From Tannerella serpentiformis (GTDB taxonomy: Bacteria > Bacteroidota > Bacteroidia > Bacteroidales > Tannerellaceae), in contig NZ_CP028365.1 of NCBI RefSeq assembly GCF_003033925.1, forward strand, positions 2,949,501 through 3,013,500: a stretch of DNA of 64,000 nt, in the 5' to 3' direction. The notes under the pieces were generated by a model, which did no database searches, was not told the DNA's origin, and saw nothing but the letters and a program-made list of their open reading frames with translations. Of the stretch, positions 53,781 through 62,457 are shown piece after piece (the stretch's first letter is position 1; each line of letters starts with the position of its first letter). Position numbers and translations under genes: made by a program.

Positions 53781-54779
53781 TCACACGATGGCCGTGATCT
53801 TGTCCAGATTCACCCAGTAGGGGACGTCTTTCTCGTTGTAAAACTTCACTTGTCGGCGCTCGAAGTCGACGGCTGTCACGTAGACTGTCCGCCCATCTAT
53901 CAGCCGCGCCTTGGTCTTTCGCGTGAAAGCGAGAGCGTCGAACGCTTCGGGGGTGATCGGGGTGGGGCCTTGCACCAGCGTAGGCTGCGGCTTAACCTCC
54001 GGGGTACCCGGCGCGGCTGGCCGAATAGATGGAATAACCGGCGGCTCGATCGGCATGGGGTTCTGCGGCGGAACGGGCACGGCTTTGCGCTCGAAGTCGG
54101 GCGTGTAGGTCACGTTCGGATCGCCACCGGCCATGTAAAGGGCTACCTGCCGGGCGATGGCAGTCATCTTTTCGCAATAATACTTCTTGCGGGCGCTGTG
54201 GATGTCCGTGATCCCGAGGGCGCGGTAACGCTTTACGGTGGCCTTCTCATAGTCGAGCTTCAAGTCGTCAATGCCTTCGCCGGTCTCGAGCGCACGCTTC
54301 GCGGCGGGGCTGAAGAGGGTACCCCAAACGACAGGCGTGCCCTCGATTTTGTCGATCACCTCCGAGGGGGTGTCCGTCTTGAGGTTCACGCGCCAAAGCG
54401 GTTTTTGAATGAGCTGCAATTTAGCCCGGGCGAAGTCTATATGGCTGGCGTAGTTGGCATACGGATCGAGACTTCCCTCTACTTTGTCATCTCCCAATCG
54501 GCCGCTTTGCCCGCGGCGGGCCTTGATGTTGCAGTAATTGTAGTCGCCTACGGGTCTCATGCCTGCGCCGGTGTCCAGCACATCCATCGAGATCAACAGC
54601 TGGCGCATGGCGTCGCTGAGCGTGTCGTCTGCCTCGAAGTAGGCGCGGTCGCTGGCTTTGATGAATGCAGGCCGGGTATTGGCTCCAAAGGCGCCCTTGA
54701 CGGGTTGCCCCAGGTAGCTGTAGGGGACATAGGTCGGGGTAAACTCCGGCGGGATGGTGGTTTTGGTTGGAGTGTTCAT
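53781..54779 (-). CDS. Putative phage lysin (glucosaminidase-like), tentative
   Basis: 332 aa, no signal peptide. The N-terminal part (AMRQLLISMDVLDTGAGMRPVGDYNYCNIKA, residues ~57-87) vaguely resembles the substrate region of phage glucosaminidases (GIKA-type loop); a Pro-rich linker (~235-280) leads to a small C-terminal domain (KTKARLIDGRTVYVTAVDFERRQVKFYNEKD) that may bind a wall ligand. It lies directly downstream of the holin gene, the usual place of an endolysin. The motif evidence alone is weak. Confidence 0.4.
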   Translation of the reverse strand: MNTPTKTTIPPEFTPTYVPYSYLGQPVKGAFGANTRPAFIKASDRAYFEADDTLSDAMRQLLISMDVLDTGAGMRPVGDYNYCNIKARRGQSGRLGDDKVEGSLDPYANYASHIDFARAKLQLIQKPLWRVNLKTDTPSEVIDKIEGTPVVWGTLFSPAAKRALETGEGIDDLKLDYEKATVKRYRALGITDIHSARKKYYCEKMTAIARQVALYMAGGDPNVTYTPDFERKAVPVPPQNPMPIEPPVIPSIRPAAPGTPEVKPQPTLVQGPTPITPEAFDALAFTRKTKARLIDGRTVYVTAVDFERRQVKFYNEKDVPYWVNLDKITAIV

Positions 54780-54793
54780 TGTTGTTGAATCGT

Positions 54794-55279
54794 TTATTTG
54801 TTGGGTTGTTGAGGGGGCGGTTGGTGGCCATGCAAGGTGTCATCTGCCTTCTTCCGTAGAATCTCGGCGAGGTTATCCGTCCCAAGGGCTTCAATCACGG
54901 CTTGCACGATAGCCTCAGAGCGGCGGCGGGTCTTTTCGTCGGCCTTTTCGCGTATGCTGAGAATCTCGATAATGCAGAGACAGACACTTATCAGACAGGT
55001 AATGACGGGCAACCCTACGATGGGGTACAGCTTCATCAATACAAACAGATGCGAGAAATGCAGCATGTGGTCGATCATGGCTGCAATGATTACGGCGCTC
55101 TCATAGATGACGAACTTCGTAACGCTACGGCTGAGCGGGTTCGAGCGGATCTCTTGCTTGCTCTCTTTGGCCTTCCGTATGCCGCTGATGAGGTCTGCGA
55201 TGATGGCGATTAAAACGAATACGAAACACGCGGTTGCCACGGGAAACATGGCTCCAGTGCCCTCAAAGAGTACTTCCAT
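54794..55279 (-). CDS. Phage holin family protein
   Basis: 161 aa. Two to three membrane helices (FPVATACFVFVLIAIIADLISGI; YPIVGLPVITCLISVCLCII) and an N-terminal ADLISGIRKAKESKQEI, as in the Phage_holin_4 family. The charged C-terminus (KADEKTRRRSEAI; HGHQPPPQQPNK) is cytoplasmic. It would permeabilise the inner membrane for lysis and precedes the putative lysin. Confidence 0.85.
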   Translation of the reverse strand: MEVLFEGTGAMFPVATACFVFVLIAIIADLISGIRKAKESKQEIRSNPLSRSVTKFVIYESAVIIAAMIDHMLHFSHLFVLMKLYPIVGLPVITCLISVCLCIIEILSIREKADEKTRRRSEAIVQAVIEALGTDNLAEILRKKADDTLHGHQPPPQQPNK

Positions 55280-55366
55280 TTGTTTGTTGTTAGTTGTTGT
55301 AGGTGTTAGAAAAACAGGGTGCCCCGCCCCGGTTATGGTCAGGGTGGGACACCCTCAAGGCAGTGG

Positions 55367-55720
55367 CTACGCCATAACCACCACCTCGCGTTCGATCAGC
55401 AAATACCCCTCAGTGGTACGGGAAAGCGTGACCGCTTCACCGAAAGAGGGTCTGTAGAAATTCATTCTGAAACCTCCTCCACCGAGCGGGGCGTTCAGCT
55501 CAAACTTGGCGACAGGTGAAAAGATTGTCGCCGATGCACCTGCTGCGATATTCGCAGAGAGCGGAACAGAGACACCATTCACCGTTGGAGCATCCCCCGT
55601 GCCTGTAGTGACTTCAATGGACCCACGCGCACTGTTGTTCTTCACGTTGTATTTGTGGACGATGCCGGTGAAGGCAGGCGCCTCAGGCTGATGGCTTGTG
55701 ATGGATGTATTCAGTATCAT
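55367..55720 (-). CDS. Hypothetical phage protein (fibre-associated)
   Basis: 117 aa, beta-rich without recognised motif (NNSARGSIEVTTGTGDAPTVNGV; AVTLSRTTEGYLLIEREVVVMA). It overlaps the stop of the fibre gene by 4 bp, so it is probably co-translated with it and may be a chaperone or tip of the fibre. Function unknown. Confidence 0.5.
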   Translation of the reverse strand: MILNTSITSHQPEAPAFTGIVHKYNVKNNSARGSIEVTTGTGDAPTVNGVSVPLSANIAAGASATIFSPVAKFELNAPLGGGGFRMNFYRPSFGEAVTLSRTTEGYLLIEREVVVMA

Positions 55721-57098
55721 AAGATCACCACGTTAACGGTTAGCGACTCTTCTGGCTGCTTGGCGCACGCAAACGTCAAGCGGCCCTCTTCCTGTGCGGC
55801 CGCATAAACGCCGCATCTCCCATAAACTACAATCGAAGCCGGCGCGGGGCTTACGATAAGTGTATTTTCAGCCGTCACGCCTTCCACAGCCGCCATCAGC
55901 TGCTTTGTATCGGTATTCCAAGCTGAGACCTCAAGCGTGACCGTTTGCGTAACAACCTTGGCAGCCTCCCCCTTTTCGCCCTTCAACGAAGCAAGGAAAT
56001 CAGACTTGCTGCCTTCATTGCCGGCCTCTTTCCAAAGGTCGTACGTGCTTTCGCCGGCGTCACCCTTTTCACCTTTCTGGGCAGCAAGGAAGTCAGACAT
56101 GCTGCCCTCGTTGCCTGCCTCTTTCCAAAGGTCGTAAGTCGATTTACCGGCGTCCCCCGCTCGCCTTTCTGCTTAGCCAGAAAGTCGGACATACTGCCCT
56201 CGTTGCCTGCCTCTTTCCAAAGGTCGTACGTCGATTTACCAGTGTTGCCCGGTTCACCTTTCTGCTTAGTGAGGAAGTCATCCAGGCTGCCTTCGTTTCC
56301 CGCCTCTTTCCAAAGGTCGTACGTGCTTTTGCCGGCGGCGCCCTTCAATGAAGCAAGGAAGTCAGCCTCGCTGCCTTCGTTGCCTTGCTCTTTCCAAAGC
56401 GTATAAATATCCTTACCGGCTGCGCCTTTCAATGAAGCAAGGAAGTCAGCCTCGCTGCCTTCGTTGCCTTGCTCTTTCCAAAGCGTATAAATATCCTTGC
56501 CGGCTGCGCCTTTCAATGAAGCAAGGAAGTCAGCCTCGCTGCCTTCGTTGCCTTGCTCTTTCCAAAGCGTATAAATATCCTTGCCGGCTGCGCCTTTCAA
56601 TGAAGCAAGGAAGTCGGACATGCTGCCCTCGTTGCCTGCCTCTTTCCAAAGGTCGTACGCCGATTTACCGGCGTCGCCCTGTTCGCCTTTCTGCTTAGCC
56701 AGGAAGTCGGACATGCTGCCCTCGTTGCCTGCCTCTTTCCAAAGGTCGTACGTCGATTTACCGGCGTCGCCCTGTTCGCCTTTTTGCTTAGCCAGGAAGT
56801 CGGACATGCTGCCCTCGTTGCCTACCTCTTTCCAAAGGTCGTACGTCGATTTACCGGCGTCGCCCTGTTCGCCTTTCTGCTTAGCCAGATAGTCAGCCAC
56901 GCTACCCGTGTTGCCCTGCTCTACCCAAAGCTCGTAGGCACTTTTGCCAGCCTTTCCCGGTTCGCCTTTCAGCTTAGCCAGAAAGTCGGCCACGCTGCCT
57001 TCGTTGCCCTGCTCTTTCCAAAGCTCATAGGCCGATTTGCCATCCTGCCCGAGCCGCTGGTCGAGCGCTACTGTTACGTTAAACTCTTTTCCTTCCAT
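55717..57098 (-). pseudogene. Repetitive phage tail-fibre gene, split by a 1-nt frameshift
   Basis: The first part (start 57098) has an N-terminal EFNVTVALDQRLGQDG and then repeats of 31 residues (93 bp) of the type KSTYDLWKEAGNEGSMSDFL-x-x-QKGEQGDAG. These collagen-like Gly-rich repeats with a [YI]-x-LW-x-x-x-GN-x-G core are common in phage fibres. Three successive copies (KDIYTLWKEQGNEG...) are identical, so recent duplication is likely. At 56154-56158 a C5 run replaces the CGCCC of sister repeats, and the reading frame shifts; the rest continues in another frame to the stop at 55717. The 3' part ends in a small beta-domain (VTLEVSAWNTDTKQLM). Confidence 0.85.
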
Positions 57099-57110
57099 GT
57101 CTTACGTTGT

Positions 57111-57454
57111 TTAATTGTCTACTACTTCAATACCTGTGTTCACTTCGCCCGAGGCGATGTCATAGAATCCATCCGGGAAGGTGGCATCATAGATGCGCGT
57201 CCGGAAACGTGCAAAGAGGGGGCCTTCGGTGAATCGGGGGTTGTCGAGGCCTACGACCACCTGCCCATTATCCACCTTCAATCCCGGGGGAACGCTTCGC
57301 CGAGCTTTCGCCCGACGACGATACGCCGCGACCGCGACGTGTAAAACTCAAATAGCAGATCGCACTTCGTTGGATCGACGGGGTTGCCCATTCGGTCCGT
57401 AATGTCGATGCGAAACTTTGCATCCGATTGCTTTTGCAAATACTGTCTGTCCAT
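57111..57454 (-). pseudogene. Small phage protein, frameshifted at a G5 run
   Basis: The frame from MDRQYLQKQSDAKFRID to RKLGEAF shifts at a G5 run (57286-57290). In another frame it continues as PPGLKVDNGQVVVGLDNPRF and RIYDATFPDGFYDIASGEVNTGIEVVDN up to the stop at 57111, next to the fibre start. The whole would be ~115 aa, a beta-rich structural protein of unknown function. Restoring one base gives a single frame. Confidence 0.65.
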
Positions 57455-57483
57455 ACTTCGTATAATCGTTAATGGTTCGTTGT

Positions 57484-57813
57484 CTATACTTCCGGCCGCG
57501 TCCACGCATAGGGGCGGCGCTGAGTGAGGTAGTTCGGATCGGCCATATTGCGGTATGCCTCACGCTCGAATCGGATAGCCCGGTAAGCAGTGTGAGCGTC
57601 GCGGAGACGCAGCATTCCCCATAGCCATTCCAGCATATAGATGAGGTAGAATCCGAGGAAACCCGTTTCGCGCATCTGCGCCGTGTGGATGGCCTCATGC
57701 CGCAGGACGGCTTCGGATAGCGGCCGATACTCCCGCCGAGCGAATACGACGCCCAGCAGATTGATGGCCGTAAAGCCACGGAAAGGCACGAGGCCGTTGT
57801 AGATCACTTTCAT
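57484..57813 (-). CDS. Phage-encoded HExxH-containing small protein
   Basis: 109 aa. LRHEAIHTAQM holds an HExxH sequence with a hydrophobic segment right after (FLGFYLIYMLEWLWGML). The overall look is that of a membrane-associated metal-binding or peptidase-like protein; no third ligand can be assigned. Its start overlaps the previous gene by 4 bp. Function unknown. Confidence 0.6.
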   Translation of the reverse strand: MKVIYNGLVPFRGFTAINLLGVVFARREYRPLSEAVLRHEAIHTAQMRETGFLGFYLIYMLEWLWGMLRLRDAHTAYRAIRFEREAYRNMADPNYLTQRRPYAWTRPEV

Positions 57814-58118
57814 GCTTTCGCCTTCTTTTCAGGCGTACCGCCACCCATAGACCGGAACGCACTGGCCACCTCGTCCACAATAGCGGCAAACGCGGCCTTC
57901 TTTTCCGCCTCTGTCAGGTTGCTCCCTTTATCGAGGTAAAAGCTGATCCGCCCATCCGGAAAGGCCGAAACACTGCCGAGGTTCCGATCCTCACGTTCGA
58001 TCGAGGCGTTCAATTCCATCGTTCTTCCGCCTTCTTCCGTGATGTTGTACCGGATCGACAGCGTGCCCGCCTCGTCGATCTTTGTCACGCCCTGTCTGAT
58101 AATTCGTTGCAGTTCCAT
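57810..58118 (-). CDS. Hypothetical phage protein
   Basis: 102 aa. N-terminal half looks like a beta-sheet (IDEAGTLSIRYNITEEGGRTMELNASI), then an amphipathic helix (NLTEAEKKAAFAAIVDEVASAFRSM) and a basic tail. No family recognised. It overlaps the HExxH gene by 4 bp and follows a similarly small gene; probably accessory structural or regulatory. Confidence 0.5.
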   Translation of the reverse strand: MELQRIIRQGVTKIDEAGTLSIRYNITEEGGRTMELNASIEREDRNLGSVSAFPDGRISFYLDKGSNLTEAEKKAAFAAIVDEVASAFRSMGGGTPEKKAKA

Positions 58119-58123
58119 TTCTA

Positions 58124-58402
58124 TTATTCCCCTTTCACGTCCACGGCCGCCGCTTTGACGTCGCGGATAACTGAGTGAATAAATTGCCCGGTGAGGGTCT
58201 GAATAAGCAGTGCAAACTCATCGTCAGAAAACTCTGTTTCCTCCCCCTCGGGAGCGTTGTAAACCTTGCGCGCCAGCGTGTCGAGCTCGAGCGTTAACGA
58301 ACGCCCATAGATGGCATTGCCGAACGCCCGCCGCTGGTCGAGCACCTCGAAGCGCCCCGGCTCTACTTCTAATTTGATCCTACTGAAATCTATTCTTTTC
58401 AT
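58124..58402 (-). CDS. Hypothetical phage protein
   Basis: 92 aa starting at MKRIDFSRIKLEVEPGRFEV; acidic middle (NAPEGEETEFSDDEF) and helical C-terminus. No recognised domain. Start chosen at the ATG at 58402 because upstream in-frame codons look non-coding. Lies 6 bp before the next gene on the minus strand. Confidence 0.5.
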   Translation of the reverse strand: MKRIDFSRIKLEVEPGRFEVLDQRRAFGNAIYGRSLTLELDTLARKVYNAPEGEETEFSDDEFALLIQTLTGQFIHSVIRDVKAAAVDVKGE

Positions 58403-58528
58403 ATTGTCTATTGTTTGATTGTTGTTATTGCCAGCATAGCAGCCTCGTCTTGGAGTCCCATACAACTACATGGTAGTCATTCCCTCCTATGGGCTGAGTG
58501 GTGTGGTTCTTATGCGGTAGATCCATTC

Positions 58529-61500
58529 TTATTTGAGCGTAACTATGCCAATCAGAGTCCAATCTCCCAACTCGGAGTTCGATCCCCCCCCTCCGCTCTG
58601 GATGCTCAACTCTCGACCGTTCAGACTTGTATTTGAACTGCTTCCATAGGTTGGATTAAATTCTCCTTTTAGACCGAAGCCGCTGAGTTCCATGTTCATC
58701 TTATTGTTTTCTAAAGCTGTTGCTATTCTAATGCCTCCAGTCGGAGACATAGACATTTGATGGTTAAAGCTATTTTTGACGGACGCCCAAGATGTTCCAG
58801 CTGATGAGATGTTTTTGTCTTCTATAACAAATCCTCCAATCTTCGCAGCCTTCGATAGAATCAAGTCCGCGTCAAGTAGCGAGGTAATGATCTTGCCTTT
58901 GTCAATGATGGTGCGGTTGCCATACTTCACGCGGTTAAGGTCAATGTCGCCGGAATTGACTTGTTTTTGCAGATTGGACGTAAACCTTTCCTCCGCGTCT
59001 AAACGGGTGTGTGCACTGTCGGCCAAGTCTCTTGTAGTCTTTAGACCGTCTTTATACGAACCAAAGGAGACGACGGCATCCATATTGATATTCTTCGAGA
59101 TCATATTAATCGCCGTCGGGCTTTGGGTGATGTACGAGGCGATCGTGTCGCCATTAGCCAGCTGCGCGGAGGCGTATAGTGCATTGCCTTGTGCGGTGGT
59201 TATAAAGCCCGCCGTTTGCAGTCGGAAGATCTTATCCTCGGACGTTGCTTGCCGATTCAGCAGGCTGTTCACCTGATTTTGCGACCACGTTTGCAGCGCC
59301 GCGAGCTGATCCTTTGTTCCCCCGGCCGTGACATTGATACGCCCCACCTCACCACGGATCTGATCGGCAAAGACCTTGAACTCCGAACGGGTCTCATAGA
59401 TCGAGAGATCCGGTTTGTCCGTCAGGTTGCTGTATCCCACGGAGCCCGATTCAATGCGAATATTCCCGCCGATCACCCCCTCGGCCACGTTGAAATACGT
59501 CCGGCCGTCGGGGCTGATGATGTTGCGGATGCGCATTTGCCCGGGCAGGATTTCCGTGTAGCCATAGGCCGTGGCAAAGCTGCGTTCCCCGCCCGATTCA
59601 GACGAAAGCAGCCCCACGAGGAAGTAATAAAAGCCATCGCCCGGGTCATACTTGTATGTCTCTTGCAACAGGAACTCGCCCGACGTGCCCCCTTTGGCGC
59701 ATTTGGCCACGAGGTAAAAGGCCGACTTTTCACCTCCAAGGAAGGGCGAGGTGTAGCCCACCACGTCCCAATACTTATAATCCGTCGCTTTGTGTGCTGA
59801 TGAGGTCTTATTGATGCCCATCGTCATATGCTTCAGGATGGCAGCCGGAGCCGTGAACACCTTCGTCTCATTATTCATCTCGAACAGCGGGATGATTTCG
59901 CGCTGCGTCTCCGTCCGGTTGTCGACGAACATGAATTGCTGATACTCGTTGCCCACCAATACGGACATCGTGCGCACCCAGATGGGATTGACGCCAGCCG
60001 AAAAATTGTCCAACGCCTTTTCCAGCATATCCTGCGCCTCTTTGGCATGCTCATAGGTGCGCGCCGTCTCGTGACGCAGCTGCCGGAAGCCCTCTTCCGT
60101 TGTTACCTCGTTGCGATCGATCTTACCCAGCTGCCCCGACACGCTGCCCGGCGATGCCACATTCGAGAGCTCGAACTGGGGGCGGCGCGGGGTGTTCACC
60201 GGCGTGCGTACCCCAGTGATGCGGATCAGCAGGCCATCCGTGGGGGCGTACTTATCTGACTCGAGCAACACGAATCCACCTTTGACGACGCGGCTGCCGA
60301 TCTCTATCCAGTGACGGTCGGCATACAGCTCATCCAGCTCGGCGGAAAAGGTGTATCGCTCTACTTCGTTTTCATATTTCACCCGCACGGCCTCCCGGAA
60401 CATCTCCCACGAAGCGCCCGTCCGTGTGGCATTGTCACACACATAAGCGTCGGGCAGCGAGCAACCGAATACGGCGTAGGTGTCACCCACCTTGGGGATG
60501 TAGACCGTGCCGCCGGGCATGGCGATGCCGTCGTACGTAGTTTGCACGAGCTCGAAGCGGCGCCCGTCGTGCTTATATTTCAGATCGAACTCCCGGCCGG
60601 TGAGGTTTCCACTTTGGAAAATGACTTTCATCGTCTGCCCCGCGATCAGCGCCTTATTGTAGTCGAGGGCCTCAGGGATGGAACTGTCGATGATGTCGTA
60701 ATTCACATGGCCATCTTTACCGGCGATCATCTCGACGGACGAGACCGTGCCCACGCGCTTGGGGTAGATCTGCGACAGGTCGATGCTATCCTCGACAAAG
60801 GTCAGGAGCGGCCGGTCGGCACGGGTGATCTCCGTACCTGTCGCATCCGTTTTGTAGCTGCGCGCCGTGGCGGCGTTGAAGCCCGCTTCATCGGCGAACT
60901 TCGTCCCATCGAAAGCGATCGTTTGCGACTTTGGAAGCAACAGTTCCACACTGCCATAGGTCGAGGCGTCGATATTCTTCCGCCCGCCCTGTACAAGCAG
61001 GATCTCGCAAGGCTTCTTTGCCCCGAAATTGTCACGCGACACGCCCGGCTTCAGCCCGCAATCTCGCCCGTAACGCAGGCGCAGCGGGTTGGCTTTGTTG
61101 TATTCCACGCGGCGCAGGTAGATGGCTTTGCCCCGGATCTCCCATTCCGTTTTGAACTCATCGGCCAGCATTTGCAGGGCATCGGCGCAGGAGGTGTGGC
61201 TGTATGAAAGCGTCTTTTCCGTCGCCTCAATGCAGCCGCCCACCGTCCAGCCGCTATCCCTGCGATTAAGTGCCTTCACGATCAGCTCCAAGTGTGCCCG
61301 CGGTTTGGCCGTGTAGGCAAACTTCAGCAGGTTTTGAATCGTCGTGTCGCGCACTTTGTACTTACGCAGGGCAGCCTCTGGGCCTTCCATCGTCACGGTG
61401 TATTCGAAGTTGCGGTCGCCGTGGCAGATGAATTTTTGCGCGCTTTCCAGCCGGTAGCGCGTACCTCGGAAATCGGTGTAGGCCCCTTCCGGGATCTCCA

Positions 61501-61624
61501 CATATTCAGGCAGGGAATAGTAGAGCGTCAGCAGCTTTGTCTGATGGATCCGATCCTCGAGGTAGCTGCCGTCGTCCGGCTCGACATCGAGGATCAGCGC
61601 ATCCTTTTTATCGTAGATTTTCAT
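58529..61624 (-). CDS. Large phage tail-tip / tail-associated protein
   Basis: 1031 aa. The N-terminal ~400 residues look like the tail-hub or Tal-like structural domain of siphophages (RYRLESAQKFICHGDRNFEYTVTMEGPEAAL; SCADALQMLADEFKTEWEIRGKAIYL). The C-terminal half is beta-rich and contains a coiled segment (EGFRQLRHETARTYEHAKEAQDMLEKAL). It follows the distal tail gene (4-bp overlap) as expected in tail modules. It probably sets host recognition. Unlike its neighbours it is intact. Confidence 0.75.
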   Translation of the reverse strand: MKIYDKKDALILDVEPDDGSYLEDRIHQTKLLTLYYSLPEYVEIPEGAYTDFRGTRYRLESAQKFICHGDRNFEYTVTMEGPEAALRKYKVRDTTIQNLLKFAYTAKPRAHLELIVKALNRRDSGWTVGGCIEATEKTLSYSHTSCADALQMLADEFKTEWEIRGKAIYLRRVEYNKANPLRLRYGRDCGLKPGVSRDNFGAKKPCEILLVQGGRKNIDASTYGSVELLLPKSQTIAFDGTKFADEAGFNAATARSYKTDATGTEITRADRPLLTFVEDSIDLSQIYPKRVGTVSSVEMIAGKDGHVNYDIIDSSIPEALDYNKALIAGQTMKVIFQSGNLTGREFDLKYKHDGRRFELVQTTYDGIAMPGGTVYIPKVGDTYAVFGCSLPDAYVCDNATRTGASWEMFREAVRVKYENEVERYTFSAELDELYADRHWIEIGSRVVKGGFVLLESDKYAPTDGLLIRITGVRTPVNTPRRPQFELSNVASPGSVSGQLGKIDRNEVTTEEGFRQLRHETARTYEHAKEAQDMLEKALDNFSAGVNPIWVRTMSVLVGNEYQQFMFVDNRTETQREIIPLFEMNNETKVFTAPAAILKHMTMGINKTSSAHKATDYKYWDVVGYTSPFLGGEKSAFYLVAKCAKGGTSGEFLLQETYKYDPGDGFYYFLVGLLSSESGGERSFATAYGYTEILPGQMRIRNIISPDGRTYFNVAEGVIGGNIRIESGSVGYSNLTDKPDLSIYETRSEFKVFADQIRGEVGRINVTAGGTKDQLAALQTWSQNQVNSLLNRQATSEDKIFRLQTAGFITTAQGNALYASAQLANGDTIASYITQSPTAINMISKNINMDAVVSFGSYKDGLKTTRDLADSAHTRLDAEERFTSNLQKQVNSGDIDLNRVKYGNRTIIDKGKIITSLLDADLILSKAAKIGGFVIEDKNISSAGTSWASVKNSFNHQMSMSPTGGIRIATALENNKMNMELSGFGLKGEFNPTYGSSSNTSLNGRELSIQSGGGGSNSELGDWTLIGIVTLK

Positions 61625-62443
61625 CGGATCACCGTCAAATTCAGTTCAAACTCATACAGGATGAAACCGGGCCGGAGGGCGATAAGCCGCGTGCCCGTAC
61701 ATTCGCGATAAAACACGGGGTAATCCTTTCCCCGGTAGTTCAATGTGTGCTCACCCGGCGCCGTAAGTCGGCCGAACAGGGCGTCGCGGCAGCTCCACAT
61801 GGCCGCCGTTGAAACGGCTTTTAAGCAGCATTTCAACGCTATTTCTTTGGCATTGAAACGCACGATGCCAGTGTCGTAGATGCGGCCGTCGCGGGTGGCG
61901 ATCTCCCGGGTGAGATTCTGTTTTACCTCAGCCGGGCGCAGTAGGCTGTCACGCCCTTTTTGAACGAACACACCGAAATCGGCCAGATTGATGCCGTCGA
62001 GGGTGTAGGCCGAACGGATGACGTGCGTGCCCGGCGATTGCCAGACGGCCGCGTCAGTGCGCTCAGGTTCGTCGAGCTCGAACAGCGGGCGGAATGATTG
62101 CAGCGGCCCGTAATCGCGCAGCTCGTCGAAGTTGGTCAGGCGCAGGCGGAATGTTCGCCCGAGGGAGGGGAAAAGGATAGACCGATAGCCCGGCACAGCT
62201 AACGCCGCCACAAACCCGCGGACGTCGGCCTTGGGACCGGAGGCCACGCAGTCGATGCCACCGTAAGGGGTTGCAGCTTGGGCGCCTTCAGATCCACCTC
62301 GAGCCGTCGTGTTCCGGCCAATCATTGGCAGCCGGCTCTTTCATAGCCGGGTAGGCCAGCAGGTCGTTGTATCCGCCCCGTACCACCCACACGCCAAAGG
62401 CCGCCCGGGCGTCCACGCCATCGATGTAGATATTCGCTTTCAT
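61621..62443 (-). pseudogene. Distal tail (Dit)-like phage gene with two frameshifts
   Basis: Reading from MKANIYIDGVDARAAFGVWVVRGGYNDLL (ATG at 62443) the frame is lost near 62300 (after PEHDG) and again at a G4 run at 62267-62270. After two single-base restorations it continues through YGGIDCVASGPKADVRGFVAALAVPGY to a C-terminus ending FELNLTVIR. The order, upstream of the tail-tip gene and downstream of the tape measure, plus length (~275 aa), suggests a Dit-like baseplate protein. The 3' part alone has an open frame of ~230 codons. Confidence 0.65.
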
Positions 62444-62457
62444 TTCCGTCTTATCCG

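Noticed and set aside
56154..56158. Programmed ribosomal frameshift in the fibre gene
   Set aside because: Sister repeats have CGCCC at this point and the change is a simple one-base loss. No canonical slippery heptamer is present, and similar deletions affect neighbouring phage genes.
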